The notes below the pieces were generated by a model. That model saw only the letters and a program-made list of their open reading frames with translations. It searched no databases and was not told the origin of the DNA. Source: Roseofilum capinflatum BLCC-M114 (GTDB taxonomy: Bacteria > Cyanobacteriota > Cyanobacteriia > Cyanobacteriales > Desertifilaceae). Taken from it: DNA of 49,476 nucleotides. Position 1 is the first letter of the stretch, and each line of letters opens with the position of its first letter. The stretch lies in NCBI RefSeq assembly GCF_030068505.1, contig NZ_JAQOSO010000024.1, positions 1 through 49,476 on the forward strand, in the 5' to 3' direction. Both the position numbers and the translations under genes were made by a program. Below, in pieces: positions 34,620-44,360 of the stretch.

Positions 34620-35045
34620 CTAGTCCACCACTTTGACTCCCATATTGCGGGCGGTTCCAGCGACGATATTCATGGCTGCCTCGATGTCATTGGCATTTAA
34701 ATCGGGCATTTTGGTTTGGGCAATTTCTTGCAGTTGGTCGCGGGTGATGGTTCCGACTTTTTGTTTGTTGGGTTCGGCTGAACCTTTGTCAATTTTGGCC
34801 GCTTTTTTAATCAGAACCGAAGCGGGAGGGGTTTTGAGAACAAAGGTAAAACTGCGGTCTTCGTAAACGGAGATTTCAACCGGAATCACCATACCGGGTT
34901 GATCGGCAGTTTTGGCATTGTATTCTTTACAGAACATCATGATGTTCACCCCATGTTGACCCAAGGCAGGGCCAACGGGGGGAGCAGGGTTAGCTTTACC
35001 CGCAGGTAAGGCTAGTTTAATCATGGCAACAACTTTTTTACCCAT
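34620..35045 (-). CDS. rplK: 50S ribosomal protein L11
   Basis: A 141-residue L11. The N-terminal [37 protein letters not shown] and the RNA-binding C-terminal domain ([28 protein letters not shown]) match the family. It binds the GTPase-associated centre of 23S rRNA. It starts 22 bases after nusG. Confidence 0.97.
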   Translation of the reverse strand: MGKKVVAMIKLALPAGKANPAPPVGPALGQHGVNIMMFCKEYNAKTADQPGMVIPVEISVYEDRSFTFVLKTPPASVLIKKAAKIDKGSAEPNKQKVGTITRDQLQEIAQTKMPDLNANDIEAAMNIVAGTARNMGVKVVD

Positions 35046-35067
35046 TGGCTAATTATCCTAATTAACT

Positions 35068-35700
35068 TTATTGTTTTTCAACTTGGTTGAACTCGAGTTC
35101 GACTGGGGTATCTCGACCGAAAATTGAGAGGAGGGCTTTGAGTTTGCTCCGTTCGGGGCTAACTTCAATCACTTCTCCTTCAAAATCTTTGAATGGCCCA
35201 GATAAGACCAGGATTTTGTCACCAGGGGCCATATCAATTCTGACCACTGTTTTGTCTTCCTGGGTCTGTTTGAACATGCGCTCGACTTCTGTCGGACTCA
35301 GGGGAAGGGGTTTAACATGGCCCCGTCCTCGACCGTAGCGACGTTTTTGTTCTGCCCCTACAAAGTTAATCACATTGGGGGTGTTTTTGACTACCGGCCA
35401 GGTTTCATCGTCGAGAACCATATGGATCAAGACGTACCCAGGAAGAACTTTTTCTATACTCTGTTGAGATTTGCCGCCTTTGCGGAATTGAACCGTGGAT
35501 TTTTCCGGTATCTTGACTTCCAGAATGCGGTTGGCGACGTTGAGGGTTTGCTTCCGTTGTTCTAGGTTGTTTTTGACTCGCTTTTCACAACCGGAGGCAA
35601 CTTGTACGGCGTACCACCTGGGTTTTTCAGCCGGTTTATTTTCGGTTTCCTGGGGGTCGGTTTCTCTGGGGTTTGACTCGAAAGACTCCTCTGATACCAT
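35068..35700 (-). CDS. nusG: Transcription termination/antitermination protein NusG
   Basis: A 210-residue NusG. The ATG at 35700 is favoured over an upstream in-frame GTG at 35727, which would overlap secE by 25 bases. From 35700 the secE stop is two bases away. The NGN domain starts at PRWYAVQVASGCEKRVKNNLEQ and ends near PTEVERMF. The KOW domain is MAPGDKILVLSGPFKDFEGEVIEVSPERSKLK. The N-terminal acidic tail (about 30 residues) is low-complexity. Confidence 0.95.
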   Translation of the reverse strand: MVSEESFESNPRETDPQETENKPAEKPRWYAVQVASGCEKRVKNNLEQRKQTLNVANRILEVKIPEKSTVQFRKGGKSQQSIEKVLPGYVLIHMVLDDETWPVVKNTPNVINFVGAEQKRRYGRGRGHVKPLPLSPTEVERMFKQTQEDKTVVRIDMAPGDKILVLSGPFKDFEGEVIEVSPERSKLKALLSIFGRDTPVELEFNQVEKQ

Positions 35701-35702
35701 GC

Positions 35703-35930
35703 TCAAAATACCTGACTGGCTGTCCACATAAATAGTTTATCGACTGCAAAGATGAGAAAGGCGAATAGTCCTACCATGGACATGACGGCAACAGATTCAC
35801 TGATGAGTTGTTGGCGAGAGGGCCAAACAACTTTTTGCAGTTCGTCTTTGGTTCCTTGCAGGAATTTTTGGGTAACCTCTATGGGGTTTTCTGATTTTTC
35901 TGGGGCTTGAGCGGTTTCTTTTTTGGCCAC
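35703..35930 (-). CDS. secE: Preprotein translocase subunit SecE
   Basis: A 75-residue single-membrane-span SecE, the small clamp of the SecY channel. NPIEVTQKFLQGTKDELQKVVWPSRQQLISESV precedes one membrane helix (about 50-70). The basic/PSR motif is conserved. It lies between tRNA-Trp and nusG, the usual bacterial order. Confidence 0.95.
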   Translation of the reverse strand: MAKKETAQAPEKSENPIEVTQKFLQGTKDELQKVVWPSRQQLISESVAVMSMVGLFAFLIFAVDKLFMWTASQVF

Positions 35931-36141
35931 GGTGTTTGGATCTCCCTTGCAATTGGGTGGTTGGGTGAGGGGTGAACTGTGCCCATGTTGTGAGCATGGG
36001 TGTGTTGGGTTCTCCCCTGGTGTTGATTTCCAGTTTAACGAACCTGGCTTGTGTTTTACGACCTTTACACCACTTCCTTTTCGGCTGCTCAGGCAGCCCT
36101 AACCGGGACGGATGACACGCTGGCCAATTGGAATGAGCTAA

Positions 36142-36214
36142 CGCGCCCTGGAGGACTTGAACCCCCGACATCAGGTTTTGGAGACCTGCGTTCTACCAAC
36201 TGAACTAAGAGCGC
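36142..36214 (-). tRNA. tRNA-Trp (CCA anticodon)
   Basis: A 73-base cloverleaf on the minus strand. The acceptor stem is GCGCTCT with AGGGCGC (one G-T pair) and a G discriminator. The anticodon loop CTCCAAA reads CCA, and the T loop is GGTTCAAGTCC. CCA is not encoded. It sits between rplS and secE as in other cyanobacteria. Confidence 0.97.
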
Positions 36215-36283
36215 ACGGAGATTTTTTATAACCTCAGCTCTCTGATTGTACAGCTCAATTGGAAGTAGTGTCAAGGGGGAGGG

Positions 36284-36667
36284 TTATTTGGTCTTGATTT
36301 TTTTGTTTAGGGGGCGATCGAAGCGCTGTTTGAGACGGGTGGCTTTACCGACGCGATCGCGCAGATAATAGAGTTTGGCTCGGCGGGCTTTTCCTCGACG
36401 GATGACTTGAATACTGGCGATCCGGGGAGAGTGGAGTAGAAAGACTCGCTCTACGCCTACGCCTTGGAAGATTCTGCGGACGGTAATGGTTTCGTTGATG
36501 CCTCCATTGCGTTTGGCAATGACGACTCCTTCGTAGGGCTGGGTTCTTTCTTTTCCACCTTCACGGATTCTTACGCCGACTTTGATGGTATCTCCAACGT
36601 AGATTAGGGGAATTTCTGGTTTCATTTGTTCCGCTTCGATGGAGCGGATGATCTCTTGAGCGTGCAT
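36284..36667 (-). CDS. rplS: 50S ribosomal protein L19
   Basis: A 127-residue L19 at the 30S-50S interface. [58 protein letters not shown] and the [25 protein letters not shown] tail are typical. First gene upstream of tRNA-Trp on this strand. Confidence 0.97.
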   Translation of the reverse strand: MHAQEIIRSIEAEQMKPEIPLIYVGDTIKVGVRIREGGKERTQPYEGVVIAKRNGGINETITVRRIFQGVGVERVFLLHSPRIASIQVIRRGKARRAKLYYLRDRVGKATRLKQRFDRPLNKKIKTK

Positions 36668-36767
36668 GGCCTTCTATTTCCTAAAAACTCACAATTTTTT
36701 ATTGTAACTCAAATCTTAAGTTTCCGTCTAGAAGGAATTGGGGTTACCCTAGAGGGTGGGTGAGTGT

Positions 36768-38336
36768 ATGGAGTCGGGTATGAGTAAAACTGAAGAAATT
36801 TTATCTCAATTACCAGGGGATGTGCTGGCAGGGTTGCGAAAGGCGGATCAGCTCTGGTCGGGTGTGCGCTCATCAAGTATACCGGTTCCTGAAGTGATTA
36901 CGGTAGCTGATCCGGGGAGTGCGGAGGATAAACCCTTAGATACGGATGTGGTGATCTGTGGGGGCACTCTGGGGATTATGATGGGCTGTGCGTTGCAGTT
37001 GCGCGGCATTGGGGTGACGGTGGTAGAGCGGGGCATTTTGCGCGGTAGGGTGCAGGAGTGGAATATTTCCCGTCGGGAGTTGGGGGTGTTGGTGGAGTTG
37101 GGGGTTTTGACTGAGGAGGAGCTGGAGGAGGCGATCGCCACTGAGTATAACCCAGCCCGGATTAGTTTTCCCGGTAGCCGGGATATTTGGGTTAAGGGTA
37201 TCCTCAATATTGGCATCGATCCGGTGTTTCTGTTGGAGTGTCTAAAGCAGCGTTTCTTGGCAGCCGGAGGAACTCTATTAGAGCAAACGCCGTTTGCAGG
37301 AGCGACGATTTACCCAGATCGCATTATCGTCAAAGCGGGAAATCAAAATATTAACGCTCGCTTACTCCTCGATGCCATGGGGCACTTTTCCCCTATCAGC
37401 AAACAAGCACGAGCCGGAGCAAAACCGGATGCCGTCTGTTTAGTCGTCGGTAGCGTCGCTCAAGGCTATCCCCAAAACGACACCGGAGATCTCTTTGTCT
37501 CCTTCACTCCCCCGATGCATCACTGTCAATATTTCTGGGAAGCCTTTCCTGCCAAAGATGGGCGCACCACCTATTTATTCACCTACTTAGATGCCCATCG
37601 CGATCGCTTTAGCCTAGAATTTTTCTATGAAGAATACTTGCGCCTACTCCCCGAATACCAAAACATTTCCCTCGATCAACTCACCTTTCAACGCGCCCTC
37701 TTCGGCTTCTTTCCCTGCTATCAAAACAGTCCCCTAAAACTCCCCTTCGATCGCATCTTACCCATCGGTGATAGTAGTGGTAGCCAGTCGCCCCTCAGTT
37801 TTGGCGGTTTTGGAGCCATGATCCGACACCTAAAGCGTTTAACCTTGGGTATAGAAGAAGCCTTAAGCCTCGATACCCTGACCCAAAAACAATTATCCCT
37901 TCTCCAACCCTATCAACCCAGTTTATCCGTCACTTGGCTCTTCCAGCGCTCCATGAGTTTAAGCATGGAAAGTAAAGACTTTCTCGTGCCTCCCAATGAC
38001 TTGCTCCGGGGCGTTTTTGCCATTATGGAAGAAGCAGGCGATGATGTTTTACGTCCCTTTTTGCAAGATGTGGTGCAGTTTCCCGGCTTAACTGAAACCT
38101 TACTCAAAACCTGGATTCAACAACCCCTTTCTGTCCTCAAAATCATTCCCCAAGTCGGCTTACCCACCCTGATTAATTGGATGATCCATTATCAGAATTT
38201 AGGCGTTTATACCCTATTAGATATACTGGGTAATTCCTTAGACCCCGATCTGCAATTCCTTTCTCCAGAGCAACGCTACACTTATCACCGTTGGCGAGAG
38301 GGTTGGCACTACGGCTCAGGACGGGATTATGAGTAA
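36768..38336 (+). CDS. FAD-dependent oxidoreductase, CruP-like (lycopene cyclase paralogue)
   Basis: A flavoprotein of about 522 residues. The ATG at 36768 or 36780 is likely. An upstream in-frame GTG at 36756 is less so. The Rossmann motif DVVICGGTLGIMMGCALQLRGIGVTVVERG and the QEWNISRREL segment resemble the cyanobacterial CruA/CruP lycopene cyclase group. CruA and CruP both occur in cyanobacteria. The assignment to CruP rests on memory of the motif, not on alignment. A substrate-facing C-terminal half has GDSSGSQSPLSFGGFGAMIRHL. CruP is linked to carotenoid photoprotection. Confidence 0.7.
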   Translation: MESGMSKTEEILSQLPGDVLAGLRKADQLWSGVRSSSIPVPEVITVADPGSAEDKPLDTDVVICGGTLGIMMGCALQLRGIGVTVVERGILRGRVQEWNISRRELGVLVELGVLTEEELEEAIATEYNPARISFPGSRDIWVKGILNIGIDPVFLLECLKQRFLAAGGTLLEQTPFAGATIYPDRIIVKAGNQNINARLLLDAMGHFSPISKQARAGAKPDAVCLVVGSVAQGYPQNDTGDLFVSFTPPMHHCQYFWEAFPAKDGRTTYLFTYLDAHRDRFSLEFFYEEYLRLLPEYQNISLDQLTFQRALFGFFPCYQNSPLKLPFDRILPIGDSSGSQSPLSFGGFGAMIRHLKRLTLGIEEALSLDTLTQKQLSLLQPYQPSLSVTWLFQRSMSLSMESKDFLVPPNDLLRGVFAIMEEAGDDVLRPFLQDVVQFPGLTETLLKTWIQQPLSVLKIIPQVGLPTLINWMIHYQNLGVYTLLDILGNSLDPDLQFLSPEQRYTYHRWREGWHYGSGRDYE

Positions 38337-38730
38337 TAAGTAATATCAAGTCCGGGTAATCAATTAAAATATGGCGGTAAGGTGGGCAGGGTATGCGGGT
38401 AGAATTTGAATCATTTTGCCTAGGCTCCTGCCCAGCCTACAAGGATTGGTAATTACTGAGCCACCCCTTACTAGGCACAAGATAGCACGATCGACCCATT
38501 AACGTCGGGACGGCTGATGTGAAGATCGTACTGGGGTAAACCGTTCTGTTTCGCCCGCAAGAACATCTTTGATTAAAAGATCTTAATTTTTCATACAAGA
38601 TAGCTATAAAAATACATAAATCACAATCTTTACACAATTAAAAACTTTTAGTCCATACTAAAAAAAGACTTGAATTTTGGCAAAGTTCTTCAGTTCCCTG
38701 CTTGACCCTCAATTTCCCAAGCTTAAACTC
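38337..38730 (+). other. Intergenic region with repeats
   Basis: Holds a half MITE-like end ATATCAAGTCCG (38343-38354) and a palindromic repeat with GGTGGGCAGG/CCTGCCCAGCC ends (38381-38437). The stretch 38570-38670 is AT-rich and probably carries the promoter of the radical SAM gene. I see no riboswitch or structural RNA. Confidence 0.55.
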
Positions 38731-40131
38731 ATGAAAATCAAAATGATTTTACCCGCCTTAACCGAAGCCCTTAGTCCCCATTGGCGACCAATTAAATATT
38801 CCCTATTTCCACCTTTAGGTTTAGCCACAATCGCCTCATTTTTTAGTCCAGACGATGAGATTGATTTACAAGATGAGCATGTGGAAGTCTTAACTTTAGA
38901 CGATAGCCCCGATTTAGTCGTGATTCAAGTGTATATTACCTCGGCTTATCGGGCCTATGAATTAGCCGATCATTATCGTCAAAAAGGCGCTTATATTGTT
39001 TTAGGAGGATTGCATGTAACGGCCTTACCCCAAGAAGCACAACAGTATGCAGATACGATATTTTTAGGGCCAGGAGAGGATACTTGGCCTCGTTTTTTAG
39101 CCGATTTTCGGGCTGGACATCCCCAAAAGCGATATAGTTCTCAGGAACGAGATTTACTCAGCGCTCCGCCCATTCGTCGAGATCTCATTAAACGCCATTT
39201 GTATCTGATACCTAATTCCATTGTGGTGTCTAGAGGCTGTCCCCATCATTGTGATTTTTGTTATAAAGATGCATTTTTTCAAGGGGGGAAATCCTTTTAT
39301 ACACAATCGGTCGATCAGGCTTTAGCAGAAATTGAACGTTTACCGGGACGCTATTTATTTTTTCTCGATGATCATTTGTTTGGGAATGCCCAATTTGCGC
39401 GGGAACTCTTTACCGGTATGCTGGGTATGAATCGGATTTGGCAAGCCGCAGGAACGATTCAGGCAGTTTTACAACCCAAGCTGTTAGAATTGGCGGTTGA
39501 AAGTGGTCTGAGAAGTTTGTTTATTGAGTTTGAAACCTTAAATGCTGATAATTTACGCCAACAGCATAAATATCATAACTTAAATCGGGATTATACGGCT
39601 GCTATTCGGCGCTTACAGGATTTGGGAGTAATGATTAATGGTAGTTTTGTGTTTGGCATGGATGAAGATGATGAGAGTGTTTTTGAGACGACGGTAGAAT
39701 GGGCGATTTCCCAGGGAATTGAAACGGCAACTTTTCATATTCTCACCCCCTATCCCGGTACACCGCTCTATGAACGGATGGTGAAAGAAGGACGAATTTT
39801 AACCCAAAATTGGGATTTATACGATACTCGTCATGTGGTGTTTCAACCGGCAAAAATGAGTGTAGAAAGGTTGGAAGCGGGGTATTGGCAAGCCTATCAA
39901 GATTTTTATCGGTGGAGTGCCATTTGGCAAGGAGCAGCGACTAAAACCAGTTTTAATCATCGCTTACGTCATTTGGTTTATGCGGGGAGTTGGAAAAAAT
40001 TTGAGCCGTTCTGGGATTGGGTGATTCGCGGTCACCAATTGGGCAAAATGATGCCGCTTTTAGAATCAGTTTTACAGGGTTTTCATCGGTTTCCAAATAG
40101 TCAGCGATCGCCCAAAGAGGTCTTGATATAA
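38731..40131 (+). CDS. B12-binding domain radical SAM protein
   Basis: A 466-residue radical SAM enzyme. The ATG at 38731 is preferred over an upstream TTG at 38677. The N-terminal cobalamin-binding-like Rossmann domain (about 1-140) includes LVVIQVYITSAYRAYELAD and VLGGLHVTALPQEA. The iron-sulfur motif is Cys170-PHH-Cys174-DF-Cys177 (CX3CX2C). The SAM-contact GMDEDDESVF and the C-terminal part (DLYDTRHVVFQPAKMS) follow. No DXHXXG cobalamin signature is visible, so base-off B12 may not bind. The substrate is unknown. The final codons overlap a MITE-like end. Confidence 0.88.
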   Translation: MKIKMILPALTEALSPHWRPIKYSLFPPLGLATIASFFSPDDEIDLQDEHVEVLTLDDSPDLVVIQVYITSAYRAYELADHYRQKGAYIVLGGLHVTALPQEAQQYADTIFLGPGEDTWPRFLADFRAGHPQKRYSSQERDLLSAPPIRRDLIKRHLYLIPNSIVVSRGCPHHCDFCYKDAFFQGGKSFYTQSVDQALAEIERLPGRYLFFLDDHLFGNAQFARELFTGMLGMNRIWQAAGTIQAVLQPKLLELAVESGLRSLFIEFETLNADNLRQQHKYHNLNRDYTAAIRRLQDLGVMINGSFVFGMDEDDESVFETTVEWAISQGIETATFHILTPYPGTPLYERMVKEGRILTQNWDLYDTRHVVFQPAKMSVERLEAGYWQAYQDFYRWSAIWQGAATKTSFNHRLRHLVYAGSWKKFEPFWDWVIRGHQLGKMMPLLESVLQGFHRFPNSQRSPKEVLI

Positions 40132-40263
40132 AGTCCGGTTAAACAGTTGTCATTGCGACCGCAGGGAAGCAATCGCCAAATCTCCCGATATTGCTGAGAT
40201 TGCTTCGTTCCGCTCCGCTCCACTCGCAATGACATATTGTCACTGATCTAGCGGACTTGATAT
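40126..40263. mobile_element. Nested MITE-like element overlapping the stop of the radical SAM gene
   Basis: Outer ends ATATAAAGTCCG (40126-40137) and CGGACTTGATAT (40252-40263) enclose the inner perfect ends TGTCATTGCGA (40148-40158) and TCGCAATGACA (40224-40234). The design matches 12577-12780, but the inner core differs. The TAA stop at 40129-40131 lies inside the outer end. Confidence 0.75.
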
Positions 40264-40268
40264 GACTT

Positions 40269-40301
40269 GTAGGTTAGGTTGAGGAACGAAACCCAATCTA
40301 C
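40269..40301. repeat. Small palindromic repeat (GTAGGTTaGGTT type)
   Basis: GTAGGTTAGGTT and AACCCAATCTAC form imperfect inverted ends. A longer relative with perfect 14-bp ends is at 44204-44289. Confidence 0.65.
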
Positions 40302-40352
40302 AAGAAAAGACTGAAGGTATTTTTAACAGGAAAACGGTTTTTCCATGACCGA

Positions 40353-41285
40353 TTACCGATTACCCATTACCCATAATGCGGTTTCACAGTCGGCTTTGAT
40401 TTGGGCTTTGAGGGCATCGAGGGAGGCGAATTTTTGTTCTGGACGCAGAAAGGATTCGAGTTCAACGCATAGGACTTGATCGTATAAGTCTCCTGACCAA
40501 TTGAAGAGGTGAACTTCAATGGTTTGTTTCACTCCATCCACTGTGGGGCGATTTCCGAGGTTCATGACTCCCATTACGGGTTGAGCTTCTTTCCAGAGGG
40601 GGTTAGAAACTCGGACGCTGTAAACTCCGAGACGAGGTAAAAATTTCTGGGGAGGAACTTCGAGGTTGGCGGTGGGAAAGCCGAGGGTACGACCGAGCTG
40701 TTGTCCTTGAATGACTTTACCCTGTAATGAGTAGGGTCGGCCTAGGAGTCGTTGAGCTTGCACCAGATCTCCCTCGGTGAGGGCTAACCGGATCTGGGAA
40801 CTACTGATGCGTCCTTCTTGGCAGTTTTCCAGGGGGGTAATGATGACTTTAATTCCCCATTGAGCGGCGATCGCCTTTAAGTCCTCAACGGTTCCACTGC
40901 GTTGATAGCCAAAGCGAAAGTCTTCCCCCACACTGATGATTTTTGTGTGCAGAGAGGTGACCAAAATTTGGCGAACAAATTCTTCAGGACTCAGAGAAGC
41001 GAGCTGGCGATCGAAGGGCACAATGACCAATTGATCGATCCCCATTTGATGCAAATAGGCGGCTTTTTCCTCTGGAGGAGTGAGCAGCAACTTTTTCTGG
41101 CCTGTTAACACTTCTTGAGGATGGGGGAAAAAGGTCACCACACTGGAATAGAGATCGCGGCCAAGACTCTGAAAACCGGCAATGGGTTGAATGACTTGTT
41201 GATGTCCCCGGTGAACTCCATCAAAGTTACCCAGGGCGATCGCCATGGGCTTTAACGCAGTTGTCGGGGAAGCAATAGACCACAC
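40353..41285 (-). CDS. ribF: Bifunctional riboflavin kinase/FAD synthetase
   Basis: A 310-residue RibF that makes FMN then FAD from riboflavin and ATP. The nucleotidyl-transferase N-terminus shows ALGNFDGVHRGHQQVI (about 17-32) and VTFFPHPQEVL, then SSSQIRLALTEGD. The riboflavin kinase C-terminus (about 180-305) has GRTLGFPTANLEV and GVMNLGNRPTV. It is the last of a run of minus-strand genes and lies 71 bases beyond the MBL hydrolase. Confidence 0.96.
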   Translation of the reverse strand: MWSIASPTTALKPMAIALGNFDGVHRGHQQVIQPIAGFQSLGRDLYSSVVTFFPHPQEVLTGQKKLLLTPPEEKAAYLHQMGIDQLVIVPFDRQLASLSPEEFVRQILVTSLHTKIISVGEDFRFGYQRSGTVEDLKAIAAQWGIKVIITPLENCQEGRISSSQIRLALTEGDLVQAQRLLGRPYSLQGKVIQGQQLGRTLGFPTANLEVPPQKFLPRLGVYSVRVSNPLWKEAQPVMGVMNLGNRPTVDGVKQTIEVHLFNWSGDLYDQVLCVELESFLRPEQKFASLDALKAQIKADCETALWVMGNR

Positions 41286-41356
41286 GCTTTACATTTCGCA
41301 ATATGAAACATCCCTATCATGGTAGCAGGGAAATCCCATTAAAACGAATCCAAGCT

Positions 41357-42232
41357 CTAGGGTTCTAGGGGATCGGAGGGGGGAGAAACCAGAGTTAGGG
41401 ATAAACCTTCCCTCGCCATCAGGCTATCGGGGAAAGCTTGAGCTACATCTTCGCCCACCTTATCGAGAAACTCGTCATTGTGGAGAGGGTCGTGGTGAAA
41501 GATCACTAATTTCTTCACATTGGCCGCTTTAGCCACTTTGACCGCTTCTTGCCAAGTGGAATGGCCCCAACCGACTTTACTGGTCTTGGGATGATTATAT
41601 TCAGCATCAGTATAAGTGGCATCATAAATCATCACATCAGCATTTCGGGCTAAGAACAGCACATTCTCATCCATGCGATCGGGAAAATGCTCCGTATCAC
41701 TAATATAGGCCGCCGTATGGCCGCCCCAACTGACACGATATCCCACGGCTTCCCCTGGATGATTCAGGGGAGCGTTTTCAATCACCACATCATCAAACTT
41801 AATCGGTTGCTTTACCTCGATGTCATTAAAGACCAATTTCGATCCCATCACTTTCAGGGGGACAGGGAAATTGGGATGGAGCATTTGGTTATTTAAGCGG
41901 TTCTCTATGGTTTCTCCATTGGGAGCAACGCAACCATAAATATTAAATGTATTACCAGGAATAAAGGCTGGGGTAAAAAAGGGAAAGCCTTGAATATGAT
42001 CCCAGTGGGAGTGGGTAAAAAATAAATGGGCTTCAACGGGCATGTGCTTTAAAAGATATTGGCCTAATACCCGTAATCCTGTGCCGCCATCAAAAATAAT
42101 ACGATGACCGCCGACTCGCATTTCAATACAAGACGTATTGCCGCCATAGCGAACGGTTTCGGGGCCGGGGCAGGGAATTGAACCGCGAACGCCCCAAAAA
42201 TGAACCGTGAATTGTTGTTGTGTAAGAGACAT
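41357..42232 (-). CDS. MBL fold metallo-hydrolase
   Basis: A 291-residue metallo-beta-lactamase-fold enzyme with the zinc motif THSHWDH (His74, His76, Asp78, His79), a further metal-ligand DAT near residue 204 and a final HHDP motif. The start HFWGVRGSIPCPGPETVRYGGNTSC is typical of a family related to cyclic-phosphodiesterase and PqqB/RNase Z-like hydrolases. The real substrate is unknown. It sits between surE and ribF on the same strand. Confidence 0.9.
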   Translation of the reverse strand: MSLTQQQFTVHFWGVRGSIPCPGPETVRYGGNTSCIEMRVGGHRIIFDGGTGLRVLGQYLLKHMPVEAHLFFTHSHWDHIQGFPFFTPAFIPGNTFNIYGCVAPNGETIENRLNNQMLHPNFPVPLKVMGSKLVFNDIEVKQPIKFDDVVIENAPLNHPGEAVGYRVSWGGHTAAYISDTEHFPDRMDENVLFLARNADVMIYDATYTDAEYNHPKTSKVGWGHSTWQEAVKVAKAANVKKLVIFHHDPLHNDEFLDKVGEDVAQAFPDSLMAREGLSLTLVSPPSDPLEP

Positions 42233-42367
42233 AAGACTTTACCGGATTCCACAACCTTTGAGCTAATGTGCCACCTGCATGTTGTTCACTAGGGTAACCT
42301 GAGAAGTGACGTTTCGGGTCTGGCCCAATCTGAATCGATCGCAGAGGTCTTCATCTGGATCGTTGGA

Positions 42368-43183
42368 TCAACCCAAGAGCGGATAGGGTAAATGCAACCG
42401 TTGATGGGTTAGATGCTCCAAGCCTGAAGAGCAAGTCAAATTATAGTGTAAGGGAGTTAGGGTGATATAGTTTTGGCGGATAGCTTGTACATCTGTGAGT
42501 ATGGGCGAGTCGGAAGGATTTTGAGAAGGGGGGTCAAGGACATCTTCGGTTAATTCTCCGGCCAGCCAATAGTAGGTTTTACCTCTGGGATCGATGCGTT
42601 TTTCCAAGATTTCGTCATAGCGACGAGTGCCTTGACGGGTAATGGCCACTCCGGCGATCGCCTCAGCCTTGAGAGGGGGGACGTTGACATTGAGCAACAG
42701 GGGTGGAAAGGGTTGGGTTGCATCTAAGGCGCTGACTAAGGAGGCGGCAAAGTTGGCTGCTACGCTAAAGTCTTGTGCTGTATAGCTGGTTAAACTGAAG
42801 GCGATCGCCGGAATTTTTTCAATTAATCCTTCCATGGCTGCCGAAACAGTTCCTGAATAGAGAATATCGGTTCCTAAATTGGCCCCATGATTAATCCCAG
42901 AGAGAACATAATCGGGTTTCTCTGGCAGTAAGGCCCCTAATGCCAATTTTACACAATCTGAGGGCGTGCCGGAACAAGCCCAGGCTTTCACCCTCGGATC
43001 GAAAACGGCATCTATTTCTTCAGCGCGGATGGGTTTATGTAAGGTGAGACCATGGCCGGTGGCTGACCGTTCCCGGTCTGGACAGACCACGCTCACCTGA
43101 TGGCCGGCTTTGGCCAAAGTATTGGCTAAGGCGCGAATCCCTTGGGCAAAGATGCCATCATCATTACTGACTAGAAGTTTCAT
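42368..43183 (-). CDS. surE: 5'/3'-nucleotidase SurE
   Basis: A 271-residue SurE. The N-terminus [19 protein letters not shown] carries the metal-binding NDDG, followed by [28 protein letters not shown] and [25 protein letters not shown]. It hydrolyses nucleoside monophosphates. Its ATG overlaps the stop of the dienelactone hydrolase gene by four bases, so the two are translationally coupled. Confidence 0.96.
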   Translation of the reverse strand: MKLLVSNDDGIFAQGIRALANTLAKAGHQVSVVCPDRERSATGHGLTLHKPIRAEEIDAVFDPRVKAWACSGTPSDCVKLALGALLPEKPDYVLSGINHGANLGTDILYSGTVSAAMEGLIEKIPAIAFSLTSYTAQDFSVAANFAASLVSALDATQPFPPLLLNVNVPPLKAEAIAGVAITRQGTRRYDEILEKRIDPRGKTYYWLAGELTEDVLDPPSQNPSDSPILTDVQAIRQNYITLTPLHYNLTCSSGLEHLTHQRLHLPYPLLG

Positions 43184-44010
43184 TGAAAGAGTTCGTCAAA
43201 GAAGAGTTCCATGGCGGCAAAGGAACGGCGGGCACTGTCTGGGTTATAGGCTGATCCTTTTGAAGGGTCATTGCCTGCTTTAGGGTTAGTAAAGCTATGA
43301 ACCGTTCCGCCATAGGCAATCAGTTGCCAGTCTACCCCAGCTTGACGCATTTCTTCTTGGAAAGCAGCGACTTCTTCGGGGGGAACGAGAGGATCGTCTG
43401 CACCATGAAGGGCGAGAACTTTGGCGGTAATTTGTTGGGCATCGTCTGGGTTGGGGGTATCGAGTCCGCCGTGGAAGCTGACGACTCCGGAGACTTGTGC
43501 CCCACTGCGAGCCAGTTCTAGGACGGTTGTGCCGCCAAAACAGTAACCGATCGCGGCGGTTTGTTTGGAGTTCGTGAGACGATGTTGTTTGAGGTAGTCT
43601 AATCCGGCTTGGGCGCGATCGCGCAATAATCCACGATTAGAACGATAATAGGTTGCCTGCTCCCTCGCTTCATCGGTGGTTTCGGGGCGAATGCCTTGAC
43701 CATAGATATCAGCAGCAAAAGCTACATAGCCCATCTGCGCCAGTTTGTCGGCTTGCTCTTTTTCAAATTCTCCTAAGCCTTTCCAAGCGTGGATAATTAA
43801 CACTCCAGGTCGTTGGTCATTACGGGATGCATCATAGGCCAGATATCCTTCTAAAACCGCATCCCCTTGTTGATATTCCACCACTTGGGTCTGAATTTGG
43901 GTAGAACTGGGAGTTTGGGCTTGTCCTAGGGTGATGCCTCCTAAGAGGAGGGCGCTGGTACAGACTAGGGCGAGTAGGAGGGCGTAGAGTTGTTTTCGGA
44001 GTTTGTTCAT
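43180..44010 (-). CDS. Dienelactone hydrolase family protein, secreted
   Basis: A 276-residue alpha/beta hydrolase with a signal peptide (hydrophobic 8-28, ending near AQA). The catalytic triad is the nucleophile Cys in GYCFGGTT (about 155-162), Asp in HGADDPLVP and His in GGTVHSF. Cys replaces Ser as in bacterial dienelactone hydrolase. Periplasmic. It overlaps surE by four bases in an operon. Confidence 0.9.
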   Translation of the reverse strand: MNKLRKQLYALLLALVCTSALLLGGITLGQAQTPSSTQIQTQVVEYQQGDAVLEGYLAYDASRNDQRPGVLIIHAWKGLGEFEKEQADKLAQMGYVAFAADIYGQGIRPETTDEAREQATYYRSNRGLLRDRAQAGLDYLKQHRLTNSKQTAAIGYCFGGTTVLELARSGAQVSGVVSFHGGLDTPNPDDAQQITAKVLALHGADDPLVPPEEVAAFQEEMRQAGVDWQLIAYGGTVHSFTNPKAGNDPSKGSAYNPDSARRSFAAMELFFDELFQ

Positions 44011-44360
44011 AGGGGAACTGGGTTGAAAAAGGGGCTATTGTATTTATTCTAGGTAGGAAATGACCAACAAACTCAACCTTGGTTAATCATTATTTTATCG
44101 CCAGAGGTTTAGAAACCGGGTTTCTCCGGCCAGAGGGGGGGTTGAGCGTCGCCAGTTAGGGCAGAAACCCGGTTTCTTTGTGCAATACCTTCGCCATTTT
44201 CCCGTAGGTTGGGTTGAACGAAGTGAAACCCAACGTATTTGTTGGGTTTTCGGCTGTCGCCGACATGCACGTTCCTCAACCCAACCTACGAATCAAGGCA
44301 TTTTTGGTTTTGGCGAAGGTATTGTTTGTGGCTTTGGGGGAGGCGATCGCCTTTCATTGA
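44011..44360. repeat. Intergenic region of nested palindromic repeats
   Basis: Contains two copies of AGAAACCGGGTTTCT-type palindromes (44111-44125 and 44163-44177). Next, outer inverted repeats CAATACCTTCGCCA (44183-44196) with TGGCGAAGGTATTG (44311-44324) enclose inner repeats GTAGGTTGGGTTGA (44204-44217) with TCAACCCAACCTAC (44276-44289). Frames crossing this are repeat translations. No -10 box for the toxin gene was recognised. Confidence 0.8.

Noticed and set aside
38337-38730. A cobalamin riboswitch before the B12-type radical SAM gene
   Set aside because: No B12-box-like conserved core or suitable fold is visible in this interval.
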